Under the pieces are notes generated by a model. It ran no database searches, was not told the DNA's origin, and saw nothing but the letters and a program-made list of their open reading frames with translations. This document shows, one piece after another, positions 43,234 to 51,908 of a stretch of 64,000 bases of DNA (the first letter of the stretch is position 1; each line of letters opens with the position of its first letter). Position numbers and translations under genes: made by a program. This DNA comes from Pseudomonas massiliensis. GTDB taxonomy: Bacteria; Pseudomonadota; Gammaproteobacteria; Pseudomonadales; Pseudomonadaceae. The stretch is from assembly GCF_000826105.1 (NCBI RefSeq), contig NZ_CCYK01000007.1, positions 1,674,001 to 1,738,000 of the forward strand, given 5' to 3'.

Positions 43234-44136
43234 TCAGGTTAGCAACGACTGCGGCCTGGCCAGCACCTGCACCAACACGTCGTGCATGGCCTGGGCGGCG
43301 CTTGAGAGCTGATGGTCGGCAAGCCGCATCAATCCGATCCTGCGTTCGATCCGAGGTTCCTCCAGGGCAAGGCAGAGGGCACCCGAGGCCTCCATCTGTT
43401 GCCGACACAACGCCGGGACGGCACTCACGCCCAGGCCGCAGGCTACCATTCGGCCCACCGTGCTCAACTGATGGCTTTCCAAGGCTACCGCCAGGCGCCC
43501 GTGCCGCTCGCGTAAATCGGCTTCCAGCAACAGGCGCACGGCAGACGGGCGCTGCAGGGTGATGAAATCGGCTTCCAGCAATTGGGCCCAAGTGATACCG
43601 GGCGCATTGGCCCAGGATGACTCCCGGGGCACCACGGCAACGAAACGATCAAGAAACAAGGGTTCGAAGGAGAGCGAACGGACGGATTCCGGTTCGAAGC
43701 CGATGCCCAATTCGACCCGACGCTGGCGAACCATCTCAACCACTTCTTCGTTTATCACGTCATGAACGGCTACATTGACCTTGGGATACTGGTCTTTGAA
43801 GCGGCGCAGGGCATCAGGCAGCAGGTTGGCCGCAAACGACGGCATGGCGGCAATGGAAACCTTGCCCAACTGCAAAGTGAAGTGCTGGCGCAGACGCTCT
43901 TCAGTGTTATCCCAATCGGCCAACAACTGGCGTGCAAGCGGTAGAAGAATCTCGCCCTCCGGGGTGAGGCTCACATTGCGCGTGCTCCGTACCAACAAAG
44001 GGCCGCCCAGGTCTTCTTCAAGACCCTTGATGGTCAGGCTCAAGGCTGGCTGGGACAGGTGCAAGCGTTCCCCAGCCTGAGCGAAATTCAAGGTCTGAGC
44101 GATTGTCACGAAGGCACGGAGTTGACGAGGGGTCAT
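43234..44136 (-). CDS. LysR-type transcriptional regulator
   Basis: A 300-aa LTTR. The N-terminal winged helix is classic (M-T-P-R-Q-L-R-A-F-V-T-I-A-Q-T-L-N-F-A-Q-A-G-E-R-L-H-L-S-Q is the start; A-L-S-L-T-I follows), with a C-terminal periplasmic-binding-like effector domain. It is divergent from the CoA-transferase/AtoE operon across 136 bp, the standard LTTR layout, so it probably controls that operon in response to a short-chain or keto acid. It may also control itself and the aldo/keto reductase. Confidence 0.9.
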   Translation of the reverse strand: MTPRQLRAFVTIAQTLNFAQAGERLHLSQPALSLTIKGLEEDLGGPLLVRSTRNVSLTPEGEILLPLARQLLADWDNTEERLRQHFTLQLGKVSIAAMPSFAANLLPDALRRFKDQYPKVNVAVHDVINEEVVEMVRQRRVELGIGFEPESVRSLSFEPLFLDRFVAVVPRESSWANAPGITWAQLLEADFITLQRPSAVRLLLEADLRERHGRLAVALESHQLSTVGRMVACGLGVSAVPALCRQQMEASGALCLALEEPRIERRIGLMRLADHQLSSAAQAMHDVLVQVLARPQSLLT

Positions 44137-44248
44137 AAGGAAAGCAAATCAATCCATCAAAAAAACAAAATTATCAAATGACTGCTTCAGGCGGAAGATA
44201 AGCCCAAGCTCCAACTGTCTCCTGCGAGCAACCAGTTGGGGGCGACCT

Positions 44249-44263
44249 CATAACGATAAAAAG
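44249..44263 (+). promoter_or_regulatory. A-rich leader motif before scoA
   Basis: The 15-mer CATAACGATAAAAAG lies 10 nt upstream of the scoA-like ATG and also doubles as the ribosome binding area. The same 15-mer precedes the galactarate permease gene (61020-61034), with relatives before atoE and garD. It could be a target for Hfq/Crc carbon catabolite control; this is inference. Confidence 0.4.
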
Positions 44264-44272
44264 GCATTCACC

Positions 44273-44971
44273 ATGGCCGGACTCGACAAGCGGGTATACA
44301 CCTATGAAGAGGCCCTCGCAGGGCTCACCGACAACATGACCGTATTGGCCGGCGGGTTCGGCCTCTGCGGCATCCCCGAAAACCTTATCGCTCAGATCAA
44401 GCGCATGGGTGTGCGCGGGCTCACGGTGGTCTCCAACAACTGCGGCGTTGACGGCTTCGGCCTTGGGGTACTGCTCGAGGAGCGGCAGATCCGCAAGATG
44501 ATCGCCTCCTACGTTGGCGAGAACGCCTTATTCGAGCGGCAGTTGCTGGACGGCGAACTCGAAGTGGAACTGACCCCCCAGGGGACCCTGGCGGAAAAAA
44601 TGCGCGCCGGTGGCGCAGGCATCCCCGCATTCTATACCGCGACCGGCTATGGCACTCCCATTGCAGAGGGCAAGGAGGTCAGGGTGTTCAATGGCCGCCA
44701 TTACATCCTTGAACAGGCCATTACCGGAGATTTTGCGATCGTGAAGGGCTGGAAGGCTGACCATTTCGGCAATGTCGTGTACCGCCATACGGCCCAGAAC
44801 TTCAATCCACTGGCGGCAACCGCCGGCAGGATCACCGTGGTGGAGGTCGAAGAAATCGTCGAGCCGGGCAGCCTTGAGCCCAGCCAGATCCATACCCCGG
44901 GGATCTTCGTCGACCGGGTTATCCAGGGCAGTTTTGAAAAGCGCATCGAAAAACGCACATTGAAGGCGTGA
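44273..44971 (+). CDS. scoA: 3-oxoacid CoA-transferase subunit A
   Basis: A 232-aa family I CoA-transferase alpha subunit. It carries L-A-G-G-F-G-L-C-G-I-P-E-N-L and S-N-N-C-G-V-D-G-F-G-L-G, and ends in the usual V-E-E-I-V-E-P-G-S-L region. It transfers CoA from succinyl-CoA (or acetyl-CoA) to acetoacetate or a related short-chain acid together with subunit B. The start codon follows the A-rich leader motif. Subunit B starts 26 nt after the stop, and an AtoE-type transporter follows. AtoD is an alternative name; which donor is used cannot be read here. Confidence 0.92.
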   Translation: MAGLDKRVYTYEEALAGLTDNMTVLAGGFGLCGIPENLIAQIKRMGVRGLTVVSNNCGVDGFGLGVLLEERQIRKMIASYVGENALFERQLLDGELEVELTPQGTLAEKMRAGGAGIPAFYTATGYGTPIAEGKEVRVFNGRHYILEQAITGDFAIVKGWKADHFGNVVYRHTAQNFNPLAATAGRITVVEVEEIVEPGSLEPSQIHTPGIFVDRVIQGSFEKRIEKRTLKA

Positions 44972-44997
44972 GCGCCGCTCACCGGAGGATCTCGAAC

Positions 44998-45654
44998 ATG
45001 GCTCTGACCCGCGAACAAATGGCCCAGCGTGTAGCGCGTGAATTGCGCGACGGGTATTACGTCAACCTGGGCATCGGCATTCCGACCCTGGTAGCCAACT
45101 ATGTCCCGCCTGGCATGGATGTCATGCTTCAATCGGAGAACGGCCTGCTCGGCATGGGCGAGTTTCCCACGGAGGCGACCGTGGATGCCGACATGATCAA
45201 CGCCGGCAAGCAAACGGTGACGGCCCGCATCGGCGCGTCCATTTTCGACTCGGCGCTGTCCTTCGCCATGATCCGTGGCGGCCACGTGGACCTTACCGTG
45301 CTGGGTGCCTTCGAGGTGGATGTGGAGGGGAATATCGCCTCCTGGATGATTCCTGGAAAACTGGTCAAGGGTATGGGCGGCGCCATGGACCTGGTCGCTG
45401 GCGCGGACAACATCATCGTCACCATGACCCATGCGTCCAAGGACGGTGAGTCGAAATTGCTGCCTCGTTGCAATCTGCCGCTTACCGGCGCCGGCTGCAT
45501 CCGCAAGGTCCTCACGGACCTGGCCTGGCTGGAAATAGAAGACGGTGCTTTCATCCTGCGTGAGCGTGCCCCTGGCGTGAGCGTCGAGGAGATCGTCGCC
45601 AAGACCGCCGGCCGTCTGGTGGTACCGGATCAGGTGCCTGAAATGACGTTCTAG
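44998..45654 (+). CDS. scoB: 3-oxoacid CoA-transferase subunit B
   Basis: A 218-aa beta subunit. The catalytic glutamate lies in S-E-N-G-L-L-G-M-G (about residues 46-54), and N-L-G-I-G-I-P-T-L precedes it. It forms the enzyme with the alpha subunit just upstream. The ATG at 44998 follows GGAGGA; an in-frame start at 44968 would overlap scoA. Confidence 0.93.
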   Translation: MALTREQMAQRVARELRDGYYVNLGIGIPTLVANYVPPGMDVMLQSENGLLGMGEFPTEATVDADMINAGKQTVTARIGASIFDSALSFAMIRGGHVDLTVLGAFEVDVEGNIASWMIPGKLVKGMGGAMDLVAGADNIIVTMTHASKDGESKLLPRCNLPLTGAGCIRKVLTDLAWLEIEDGAFILRERAPGVSVEEIVAKTAGRLVVPDQVPEMTF

Positions 45655-45765
45655 CGTCACCGAAGTGTTCGCGCGCCCTGCGCCCTTGGGAGGCCCCCTG
45701 AGCGGCTCGCCGGGACGCGGGGCGCTTGCGGTGGTTTGCCCAATAACGAAAATAAAAGGTTGACT

Positions 45766-47184
45766 ATGTCCACTTCCCTGGAAGACAGCCGGTTCGCCCG
45801 GTTCGCCCTGCGCTGTTCGGGTTTCGCCGAACGCTGGTTCCCGGATTCCTATGTCTTCGCCGCGCTGGCAGTGGTGGTGGTAGCCCTGGCGGCCCTGGCC
45901 ATTGGCGGTACCCCGACGGCGACCGCCGCAGCCTTTGGCGACGGTTTCTGGAGCCTGATCCCGTTCACCATGCAGATGGCCTTCGTTGTCATCGGCGGCT
46001 ATGTGGTCGCCAGCTCCCCACCCGCGGCCCGGCTGATCGCCGCCTTGGCACGAGTACCGCGCAATGGCCGATCCGCCGTGGCCTGGGTGGCCCTGGTATC
46101 CATGCTCGCGTCGCTGCTCAATTGGGGCTTGTCCCTGGTATTCGCCGGCTTGCTGGTACGGGCCCTGGCCAGGCGGGAAGAGCTGCGCATGGATTATCGG
46201 GCGGCGGGGGCGGCTGCCTAGCTGGGGCTAGGCGCAGTCTGGGCGCTGGGGTTGTCATCTTCGGCAGCCCAGCTGCAGGCCAATCCGGCGAGCCTCCCTC
46301 CTTCGATCCTGGCGATCACCGGTGTGATCCCCTTCACCCAGACCATCTTCCTCTGGCAGTCGGGTGTGCTTCTTCTGGCTTTGGTAGTGGTTTCCCTGAT
46401 AGTGGCCTATGTCACTGCCCCAGGCGCCGGTAGCGCCAAGGATGCCCGGGCCTGCGGGGTGGACCCCAGCTTCAACGCGCCTGCCCTGTGCAAGCGAGAG
46501 CGGCCAGGGGAATGGTTGGAATACAGCCCAGTACTGACGATCATCCTGGTACTGCTAGCCGGTGGCTGGCTGGCCAGGGAATTCGCAAGCAAGCCGGTAA
46601 TAATGGCCATTTCCGGCTTGAACACCTATAACTTCCTGTTCCTGATGCTCGGCGCGCTTTTGCACTGGCGCCCCCGCAGCTTCCTTGACGCCGTAGCTCG
46701 GGCTGTGCCAACCACCACTGGGGTGCTCATCCAGTTCCCACTCTATGGTTCCATTGCAGCGATCATGACAACCGTCAAGGGCATGGATGGGCAAACCGTC
46801 GCCCATCACATTTCCACCTTCTTCACGCAAATCGCCAGCCATGATACCTATGCCGTATTGATGGGCGTCTATTCCGCAGTCCTGGGGTTTTTCATCCCTT
46901 CCGGCGGGGGCAAGTGGATCATTGAGGCGCCCTACGTAATGCAGGTGGCGAACGACCTCGGCTATCACCTGGGTTGGGCCGTCCAGATCTACAACGCGGC
47001 GGAAGCCCTGCCCAACTTGATCAACCCCTTCTACATGCTGCCACTGCTCGGGGTGCTTGGACTGAAGGCGCGCGAGCTGATTGGTTTTTCTTTCGTACAG
47101 TTGCTGGTGCACGCGCCCTTGGTACTGGTTCTGCTCTGGTGGCTGGGCGGTACCCTGGACTACGTACCGCCAATAGCGCCCTGA
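45766..47184 (+). pseudogene. atoE: AtoE-type short-chain fatty acid transporter with an in-frame stop
   Basis: A 472-codon gene for a polytopic permease of the AtoE family, which imports short-chain fatty acids such as acetoacetate or butyrate. Codon 152 (46219-46221) is TAG; the frame is otherwise open from 45766 to 47184 with family-like sequence on both sides (Y-R-A-A-G-A-A-A before, L-G-L-G-A-V-W-A-L-G after). Homologues usually have an aromatic residue here, so a single change from TAC or TAT to TAG would explain it. As read, only a 151-aa fragment would be made, plus possibly a second fragment from an internal start near 46252. A sequencing error cannot be excluded. It is the third gene of the scoAB operon. 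Confidence 0.85.
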
Positions 47185-47219
47185 GGGGGTAGGCGGACGA
47201 ATCCACCGGCCGAAACGAC

Positions 47220-47244
47220 GCTGCCCTCGCATGACGAGGGCAGC
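47220..47244. terminator. Stem-loop after atoE
   Basis: A perfect 10-bp stem GCTGCCCTCG / CGAGGGCAGC with a 5-nt loop (CATGA) lies between convergent atoE and the 76-aa gene. There is no T-run, so the function (terminator or 3' stabiliser) is uncertain. Confidence 0.5.
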
Positions 47245-47280
47245 AGGGCAGGCCGGGGGCGGAACAACCAGTTGGGCAAC

Positions 47281-47511
47281 TCAACCGCCGTCGGTATCGA
47301 TGTCGGCGTCCTTGGGGTTGTATACCTTTTCCTCGCCGGGCTCAGGCCCGAAGTCAGGGCTGTAGCTGTTGCCTTCTGCGGTGGAGGGGTCACCTTCGCC
47401 CGGCGTCGCCCCGGGCCCTATGGCCGCGCCGGTAGTACCTTGGTCGTGCGGTTGGCTACCGACCTCCGGCTGGGCAGTGCCTTGTTCATCTGGCGCGCGG
47501 TTGGTCATCAT
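47281..47511 (-). CDS. Small hydrophilic hypothetical protein
   Basis: A 76-aa acidic, glycine/proline-rich protein without predicted folded domain (Q-P-E-V-G-S-Q-P-H-D-Q-G type composition). It starts at tandem ATGs 47511/47508 behind GGAGGCG, a strong site that supports it as real. It follows the 104-aa exported gene by 9 nt on the same strand, so the two form a pair. The function is unknown. Confidence 0.6.
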   Translation of the reverse strand: MMTNRAPDEQGTAQPEVGSQPHDQGTTGAAIGPGATPGEGDPSTAEGNSYSPDFGPEPGEEKVYNPKDADIDTDGG

Positions 47512-47520
47512 CGCCTCCGC

Positions 47521-47835
47521 TTACTTATCAGTGCCGGTGCCTTCGGAGCCCGTGCCACCCATGCCGGTTTTTCCGTTGGTTGGCCGAGTATCGCTGCTCT
47601 GAGGCGTGGACACGTCGGTGTTGGTATGGGGCTTGGGATTGCTGGCGGTGGAGCCATCGGTATTGCGATTGGGCAGGCTGCCGGTGCCGGTACCCGTAGC
47701 GCCGCCCTTGTCGGCAGGCAGGGTGCCGGGGTTGGCTGGCGCGGTGGTGCCAGTGCTCGAATCAGCCAGGGCAAGTGCGCTGCCGGCGCCCAGGGTCGCG
47801 GCCAGGAAAAGGGTAGCGAGAGATTTGCGGGTCAT
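47521..47835 (-). CDS. Small exported low-complexity protein
   Basis: A 104-aa protein with a clear signal peptide (M-T-R-K-S-L-A-T-L-F-L-A-A-T-L-G-A-G-S-A then L-A-L-A-D). The mature part is rich in Gly, Thr, Ser, Asn and Asp and probably disordered. The ATG at 47835 has GGAGACG upstream; a longer frame to 47883 would bury the signal. It is the first gene of a two-gene unit with the 76-aa gene. I do not recognise a family. Confidence 0.65.
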   Translation of the reverse strand: MTRKSLATLFLAATLGAGSALALADSSTGTTAPANPGTLPADKGGATGTGTGSLPNRNTDGSTASNPKPHTNTDVSTPQSSDTRPTNGKTGMGGTGSEGTGTDK

Positions 47836-47892
47836 GTTCGTCTCCAGGATGAAGGACACATGACATAAGGCAGGCGAACGCAAGGCTTAGTG

Positions 47893-47934
47893 CCAGCGAA
47901 GCGACGGGTGGTATTCACCCCGTCGCTGCGCTGG
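47893..47934 (-). terminator. Long stem-loop after gntT
   Basis: A hairpin of 6 + 9 bp (CCAGCG and AGCGACGGG on the left, CCCGTCGCT and CGCTGG on the right) with one A/G mismatch and a 10-nt loop lies just past the end of the gluconate permease gene. It has no T-run, but the long stem would protect or end the gnt transcript. Confidence 0.5.
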
Positions 47935-47940
47935 GCAGGG

Positions 47941-49293
47941 TCATACCACCAGCGACAACAGCAGGATCAGGATGATGCCTACCACTGAAAGAATGGTTTC
48001 CATCATGCTCCAGGTCTTGAAGGTTTCTTCCACGGTCATGTTGAAATACTGCTTCACCAGCCAGAAACCTGCGTCGTTGACGTGGGAAAGGATCACCGAC
48101 CCAGCGCCAGTGGCAAGCACCAACAGCTCCCGATTGACGTCTGGAATCAGCGTGACCACAGGGGCGACTATGCCGGCGCCAGTGATGGTCGCTACCGTTG
48201 CCGAGCCGGTCGCTATGCGAATCACCGCGGCCACCAGCCAGGCGAGCAGGAGCGGGTTGATCTGAGCATGCACGGCCATCTGACCGATTACGTTACCGAC
48301 GCCCGTATCCACCAGCATCTGCTTGAAACCGCCGCCCGCGCCCACGATCAGGATGATCGCGGCAGTGGGTGCCAGGCTCTGATCCAGCAGTTTCATGACT
48401 TGGGAGCTGGAAAAGCCGCGAGCGAAGCCAAAGGTATAGAAAGCCAGGAGCAGGGCGGCGAGCAGGGCAGTGATGGGATGGCCGATCAGGTCCATCCATA
48501 CGCGTACCATGTGGTCGGCTGGCAATACTACGTCGGCGAAGGTCTTGAGCAGCATCAGGAATACGGGAAGAAGAACAGTGACCAGCGTCACCGTAAAGCT
48601 CGGCAGGTCGCGAGCGCTCGATTCCTTGGCGATCTGATCCATCAGCTCCTGGGAGGGGTTGCCCGGTACATAGCGAGAGATGAACGCACCGAACAGCGGG
48701 CCGGCGATCATCGCCGTGGGCAGGCCCACCAGCAGGCCGTAGAAGATGGTCTTGCCGATGTCCGCGCCGAACACGCCGATGGCCAGCAACGGACCGGGGT
48801 GGGGAGGCACCAGGCCGTGCACAACCGAAAGGCCGGCCAGCAGAGGGATGCCGATCTTCACCAGCGACACGCCGGAGCGTCGCGCCACGATGAACACCAG
48901 CGGAATCAGCAGGACGAAACCGATTTCGAAGAACAGCGGGATACCTACCAGGAAGGCCGAGAACATCATCGCCCAATGCACATAGCGCACCCCGAACCAG
49001 CGGATGAGGGTCTGGGCGATCTGGTCGGCGCCGCCGGAATCAGCCATCAGCTTGCCCAGCATGGTGCCCAGGGCAAGCACGATGCCGACGAAGCCGAGCA
49101 CGCCGCCGAAGCCGTCCTGGAACGACTTCATGACCTTGGCCACGGGCATCCCGGAGGTCAAGCCGAGGAAGCCGGCGGCCAGCGTAAGGGCCACGAAGGG
49201 GTGGACCTTCAACTTGGTGATCAACAGGATCAAGCCGATGATCGTCACCAGCGCATCGATCATCAGAAAGGTATCAAGGGGCAAACCCAGCAT
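47941..49293 (-). CDS. gntT: Gluconate permease, GntP family
   Basis: A 450-aa polytopic transporter of the gluconate:H+ symporter family. Recognisable parts are L-T-L-A-A-G-F-L-G-L-T-S-G-M-P and V-P-P-H-P-G-P-L-L-A-I-G. It imports gluconate at the inner membrane. The ATG at 49293 is placed 9 nt after GAGG and follows the gntK stop by 2 nt; a TTG at 49299 is less likely. It forms a unit with gntK under the divergent GntR regulator. Confidence 0.92.
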   Translation of the reverse strand: MLGLPLDTFLMIDALVTIIGLILLITKLKVHPFVALTLAAGFLGLTSGMPVAKVMKSFQDGFGGVLGFVGIVLALGTMLGKLMADSGGADQIAQTLIRWFGVRYVHWAMMFSAFLVGIPLFFEIGFVLLIPLVFIVARRSGVSLVKIGIPLLAGLSVVHGLVPPHPGPLLAIGVFGADIGKTIFYGLLVGLPTAMIAGPLFGAFISRYVPGNPSQELMDQIAKESSARDLPSFTVTLVTVLLPVFLMLLKTFADVVLPADHMVRVWMDLIGHPITALLAALLLAFYTFGFARGFSSSQVMKLLDQSLAPTAAIILIVGAGGGFKQMLVDTGVGNVIGQMAVHAQINPLLLAWLVAAVIRIATGSATVATITGAGIVAPVVTLIPDVNRELLVLATGAGSVILSHVNDAGFWLVKQYFNMTVEETFKTWSMMETILSVVGIILILLLSLVV

Positions 49294-49295
49294 GG

Positions 49296-49886
49296 TCAAG
49301 GCCTCGTATTGTTATTGATGGCGCAGAAGGGGGCGCCGGCAGCGTCGCCGGCGGCTTGGCTGTGGTCATCGGCACCGGATTCACGCAACCAACCGTCCAC
49401 TTGCCGGGCGAGTTCGACGATTGGCAGGGTGGCGTCCACGGCCAGAGTGTGGGATTCGCCTGTGGGCGGCTCGAGCGCGGCGAATTGACTGTCGATCAGG
49501 CTGGCAGGCATGAAATGGCCGGGGCGGTGTGCGACTCGGTCCGCGGCTTCTTCCCGCGATAGCTCAAGGAACACGAAGCCGAGCTCCGGTACCGCGTTTC
49601 GAAGCGTGTCGCGATACTTGCGTTTCAATGCCGAGCAGGTCAGCACCGGGCGCTGGCCTTGGGCAACCCAGGTGGCCATTTCCTCGCCAAGGCGCTGGAG
49701 CCAGCCCGCTCGGTCGGTGTCATCCAGGGGAATGCCCGCACTCATCTTGGCGATATTGGCGGCAGGGTGGAACGCATCGCCTTCGATCAGGCGGCCGCCA
49801 CTGCGCTCGACGATAGCCGCGCCGACGCTGCTTTTGCCGCAGCCGGACACGCCCATCACGACCAGCGCGCTCAAGGGTGAAACCAT
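49296..49886 (-). CDS. gntK: Gluconokinase
   Basis: A 196-aa kinase: Walker A G-V-S-G-C-G-K-S-S, then F-H-P-A-A-N-I-A-K-M and L-T-C-S-A-L-K-R-K-Y-R-D, all GntK marks. It phosphorylates gluconate to 6-phosphogluconate for the Entner-Doudoroff route. The ATG at 49886 has a perfect GGAGGT; the open frame to 49946 is not needed. The gene overlaps nothing but is 2 nt from gntT. A candidate GntR site lies directly upstream. Confidence 0.94.
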   Translation of the reverse strand: MVSPLSALVVMGVSGCGKSSVGAAIVERSGGRLIEGDAFHPAANIAKMSAGIPLDDTDRAGWLQRLGEEMATWVAQGQRPVLTCSALKRKYRDTLRNAVPELGFVFLELSREEAADRVAHRPGHFMPASLIDSQFAALEPPTGESHTLAVDATLPIVELARQVDGWLRESGADDHSQAAGDAAGAPFCAINNNTRP

Positions 49887-49901
49887 CTTTACCTCCAGCG
49901 G

Positions 49902-49914
49902 GGTAGCGCTGTCT
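49902..49914 (+). promoter_or_regulatory. Candidate GntR operator 1 (gntK side)
   Basis: The 13-mer GGTAGCGCTGTCT with the palindromic, CpG-centred core AGCGCT typical of LacI/GalR-type operators. It ends about 16 bp before the gntK start. An exact inverted copy lies at 50033-50045. Confidence 0.5.
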
Positions 49915-50032
49915 GGGCGATGGAAGGCCAACGCCGCTAACGCCACACCCTGTCTTGTTGTTCGTATGTGTCAAAGCGGTATGACGGATTCGACCGCGGG
50001 CGACTGGGCTCTACTGCATTTCCCGCCGCTTG

Positions 50033-50045
50033 AGACAGCGCTACC
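50033..50045 (-). promoter_or_regulatory. Candidate GntR operator 2 (gntR side)
   Basis: The reverse complement of the 13-mer at 49902-49914, again centred on AGCGCT. On the minus strand it reads AAG-G-TAGCGCT, which fits the AAG-N-TAGCGCT part of the GntR motif I recall from P. aeruginosa. It lies about 75 bp upstream of gntR. Confidence 0.5.
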
Positions 50046-50121
50046 TTATCCAAATTCCTACCCATGGCAAGAGAAAATTCCTACACTCGCCGGCTACCGT
50101 GAAACAGAGATGCTTCAGTAC

Positions 50122-51138
50122 ATGGCTCGTTCTGGCACCCGTACCACTGGCCGACCTACGCTCGATGAAGTCGCCCGCCTATCAGGCGTATCCCCCATTA
50201 CCGCGTCACGGGCCTTGCGCGGGGTTGCCACGGTCGCGCCCGAGCTGGTCCTGCGCGTACAGGAGGCCGCCGCCAGCCTCGGCTATGTGACCAACCTGGC
50301 GGCCCGAGCCCTGGCGTCTGCGCGAAGTCAATCGGTGGTGGTATTGATACCCTCGCTGTCCAACCACCTGTTCATCGACACGCTGGAGGCTATCCACCAA
50401 GTGTTCCGGCCCAAGGGACTGGAAGTTCTCATCGGCAACTATCACTACGATGAACAGGAAGAAGAAAATCTCATACGCAACTATCTGGCTTACCAGCCCT
50501 GCGGAATGTTGCTGACGGGAGTCACTCGGAGCGAGAACGCTACTCGCTTGCTTGCCCAGGCGGCATTGCCTTGTGTGCATATGATGGAACTCAGTGCCAC
50601 AGCCGGGATTGCCTGCGTGGGCTTCTCCCAAGAGCAGGCCGGCGCGGCGGCCGCTGCCCATCTGCTTGGTCAGGGTCGCAGGCACCTGGCTTATGTCGCG
50701 GCTCAGTTGGACCCACGGGTCCTTCAGCGTGCCGAAGGCTTTCGTCAGGCGCTGAGGCAGGCGGGGTGCCATGACCCGTCGCTCGAAGTGATGTGCCCCG
50801 AGCCTTCCTCCATCGGATTGGGTGGCGAGTTGTTCCAGCGCTTGCTGCGGACGCGCCCCGATGTGGATGGAATCTTCTTTTGCAACGATGACCTGGCACA
50901 GGGCGCGATCTTCGAGGCGCAGCGCCTGGGCATTAGCATCCCCGCCCAGGTTGCAATGGTGGGCTTCAACGACCTGCCAGCATCGGCACACATGGTCCCC
51001 CGGCTGACGTCCATCCGCACGCCAAGGGCTGAAATCGGCCGCCAGGCCGCGTTGATGCTGCTTGATCAGCTCGATGGAAAGGGCGCGCCGATGCGCCCCA
51101 GCGACCTGGGTTTCGAGCTGATCGTGCGAGAAAGCTGA
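50122..51138 (+). CDS. gntR: LacI-family gluconate repressor GntR
   Basis: A 338-aa LacI/GalR regulator. The N-terminal helix-turn-helix reads R-P-T-L-D-E-V-A-R-L-S-G-V-S-P-I-T-A-S-R-A-L-R, followed by the hinge helix and a periplasmic-binding-like effector domain (F-C-N-D-D-L-A-Q-G-A near the end). It is divergent from gntK-gntT and should repress them until gluconate or 6-phosphogluconate binds. Start ATG 50122 or the ATG four codons earlier (50110) are both possible; neither has a strong ribosome site. The long upstream open frame is an artefact of GC-rich sequence. Confidence 0.9.
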   Translation: MARSGTRTTGRPTLDEVARLSGVSPITASRALRGVATVAPELVLRVQEAAASLGYVTNLAARALASARSQSVVVLIPSLSNHLFIDTLEAIHQVFRPKGLEVLIGNYHYDEQEEENLIRNYLAYQPCGMLLTGVTRSENATRLLAQAALPCVHMMELSATAGIACVGFSQEQAGAAAAAHLLGQGRRHLAYVAAQLDPRVLQRAEGFRQALRQAGCHDPSLEVMCPEPSSIGLGGELFQRLLRTRPDVDGIFFCNDDLAQGAIFEAQRLGISIPAQVAMVGFNDLPASAHMVPRLTSIRTPRAEIGRQAALMLLDQLDGKGAPMRPSDLGFELIVRES

Positions 51139-51146
51139 TGACCGGT

Positions 51147-51160
51147 CACCGGAACCGGTG
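51147..51160. repeat. 14-bp palindrome between gntR and the next operon
   Basis: CACCGG-AA-CCGGTG, a perfect inverted repeat 9 bp after the gntR stop, with a nearby partial repeat ACCGGT. It could end the gntR transcript (no T-run) or serve as an operator for the following operon. Confidence 0.35.
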
Positions 51161-51269
51161 CGATTAGACTGAACTCATCCTCTGGTCAAGGCGTCCTCAA
51201 TAGTGTAGGGCGATGCGGATCGCAATCCGGCGAACGCGCATCAACAGTCCACTTCCTTTGAGGAGCGAC

Positions 51270-51908
51270 ATGATGACCATCCCAAACCAGTCACCGACGC
51301 CGAAGGGCGCGGACCGTGCACAAGACCATTTGCACACTATCACCAGTGAAGCCAGTTCGGCGGTCAATGAATTGAAAGAGCAAGGTACTCAGCAATTCGA
51401 GCAGTACCGCGATAAAGCCGCCGATCAGCTCGAGGGCCTGGTCGAAGGTGTGCAATCGGCCGCGTCGGCCATGGAAGGACGCGACACACTGGGGCTGGCT
51501 CAGGGACTGTCCGATGTCGCCGCCAGCCTGGGTGATTTTGCCGATCGCATGCGCCACAAGAGCGCTGAAGAGCTCCTGCAGGAAGGCGCCCGCGTGGCCC
51601 GGGAAAATCCGATGTTGTTCCTGGCTGGCACCGTGGCAGTGGGCTTTGCCTTGTCTCGCTTCCTCCGTGCTTCAGCGCCAGCGAGTACTTCCAGCGAGGA
51701 CGACGGGCTGAGCGCGATGGCGCCTACCCCGCAGGAAGCCTATGGCGCCAGCGCGCCTTACCAGAGCACTGTCGCCGAGGGCAGCACCATGCCAGGCAGC
51801 CGCCCCCCAGTGGACCCGCTGCCCGCTGCCGACCCTCTCGGTGAGGCAGCCACCTATCCAACCCTGGACAAGCCTGTCGACTCGCTGAACAAAGGAGGCC
51901 TGGTATGA
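51270..51908 (+). CDS. Membrane-anchored stress-type protein (YqjD-like organisation)
   Basis: A 212-aa protein starting at ATG 51270 behind GAGGAGCG. A long charged, probably coiled-coil N-terminal half (N-E-L-K-E-Q-G-T-Q-Q-F-E-Q-Y-R-D-K-A) is followed by one hydrophobic segment around residue 115-135 (P-M-L-F-L-A-G-T-V-A-V-G-F-A-L-S) and a proline-rich tail. The layout is like the YqjD/ElaB membrane proteins, but I do not claim homology. It overlaps the next gene by 4 nt (ATGA), so the three genes here are translationally coupled. Confidence 0.7.
   Translation: MMTIPNQSPTPKGADRAQDHLHTITSEASSAVNELKEQGTQQFEQYRDKAADQLEGLVEGVQSAASAMEGRDTLGLAQGLSDVAASLGDFADRMRHKSAEELLQEGARVARENPMLFLAGTVAVGFALSRFLRASAPASTSSEDDGLSAMAPTPQEAYGASAPYQSTVAEGSTMPGSRPPVDPLPAADPLGEAATYPTLDKPVDSLNKGGLV

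Noticed and set aside
46252..47184. Separate 310-aa transporter gene after the atoE stop
   Set aside because: It is in the same frame as the first part of atoE and continues the same permease; the TAG is the only interruption.
48082..49488. 468-aa plus-strand frame opposite gntT/gntK
   Set aside because: It is a shadow frame with biased composition; GntT and GntK motifs are clear on the minus strand.
49510..50121. N-terminal 200-residue extension of GntR
   Set aside because: LacI-family proteins start within a few residues of the helix-turn-helix; the extension is opposite gntK and has no family content.
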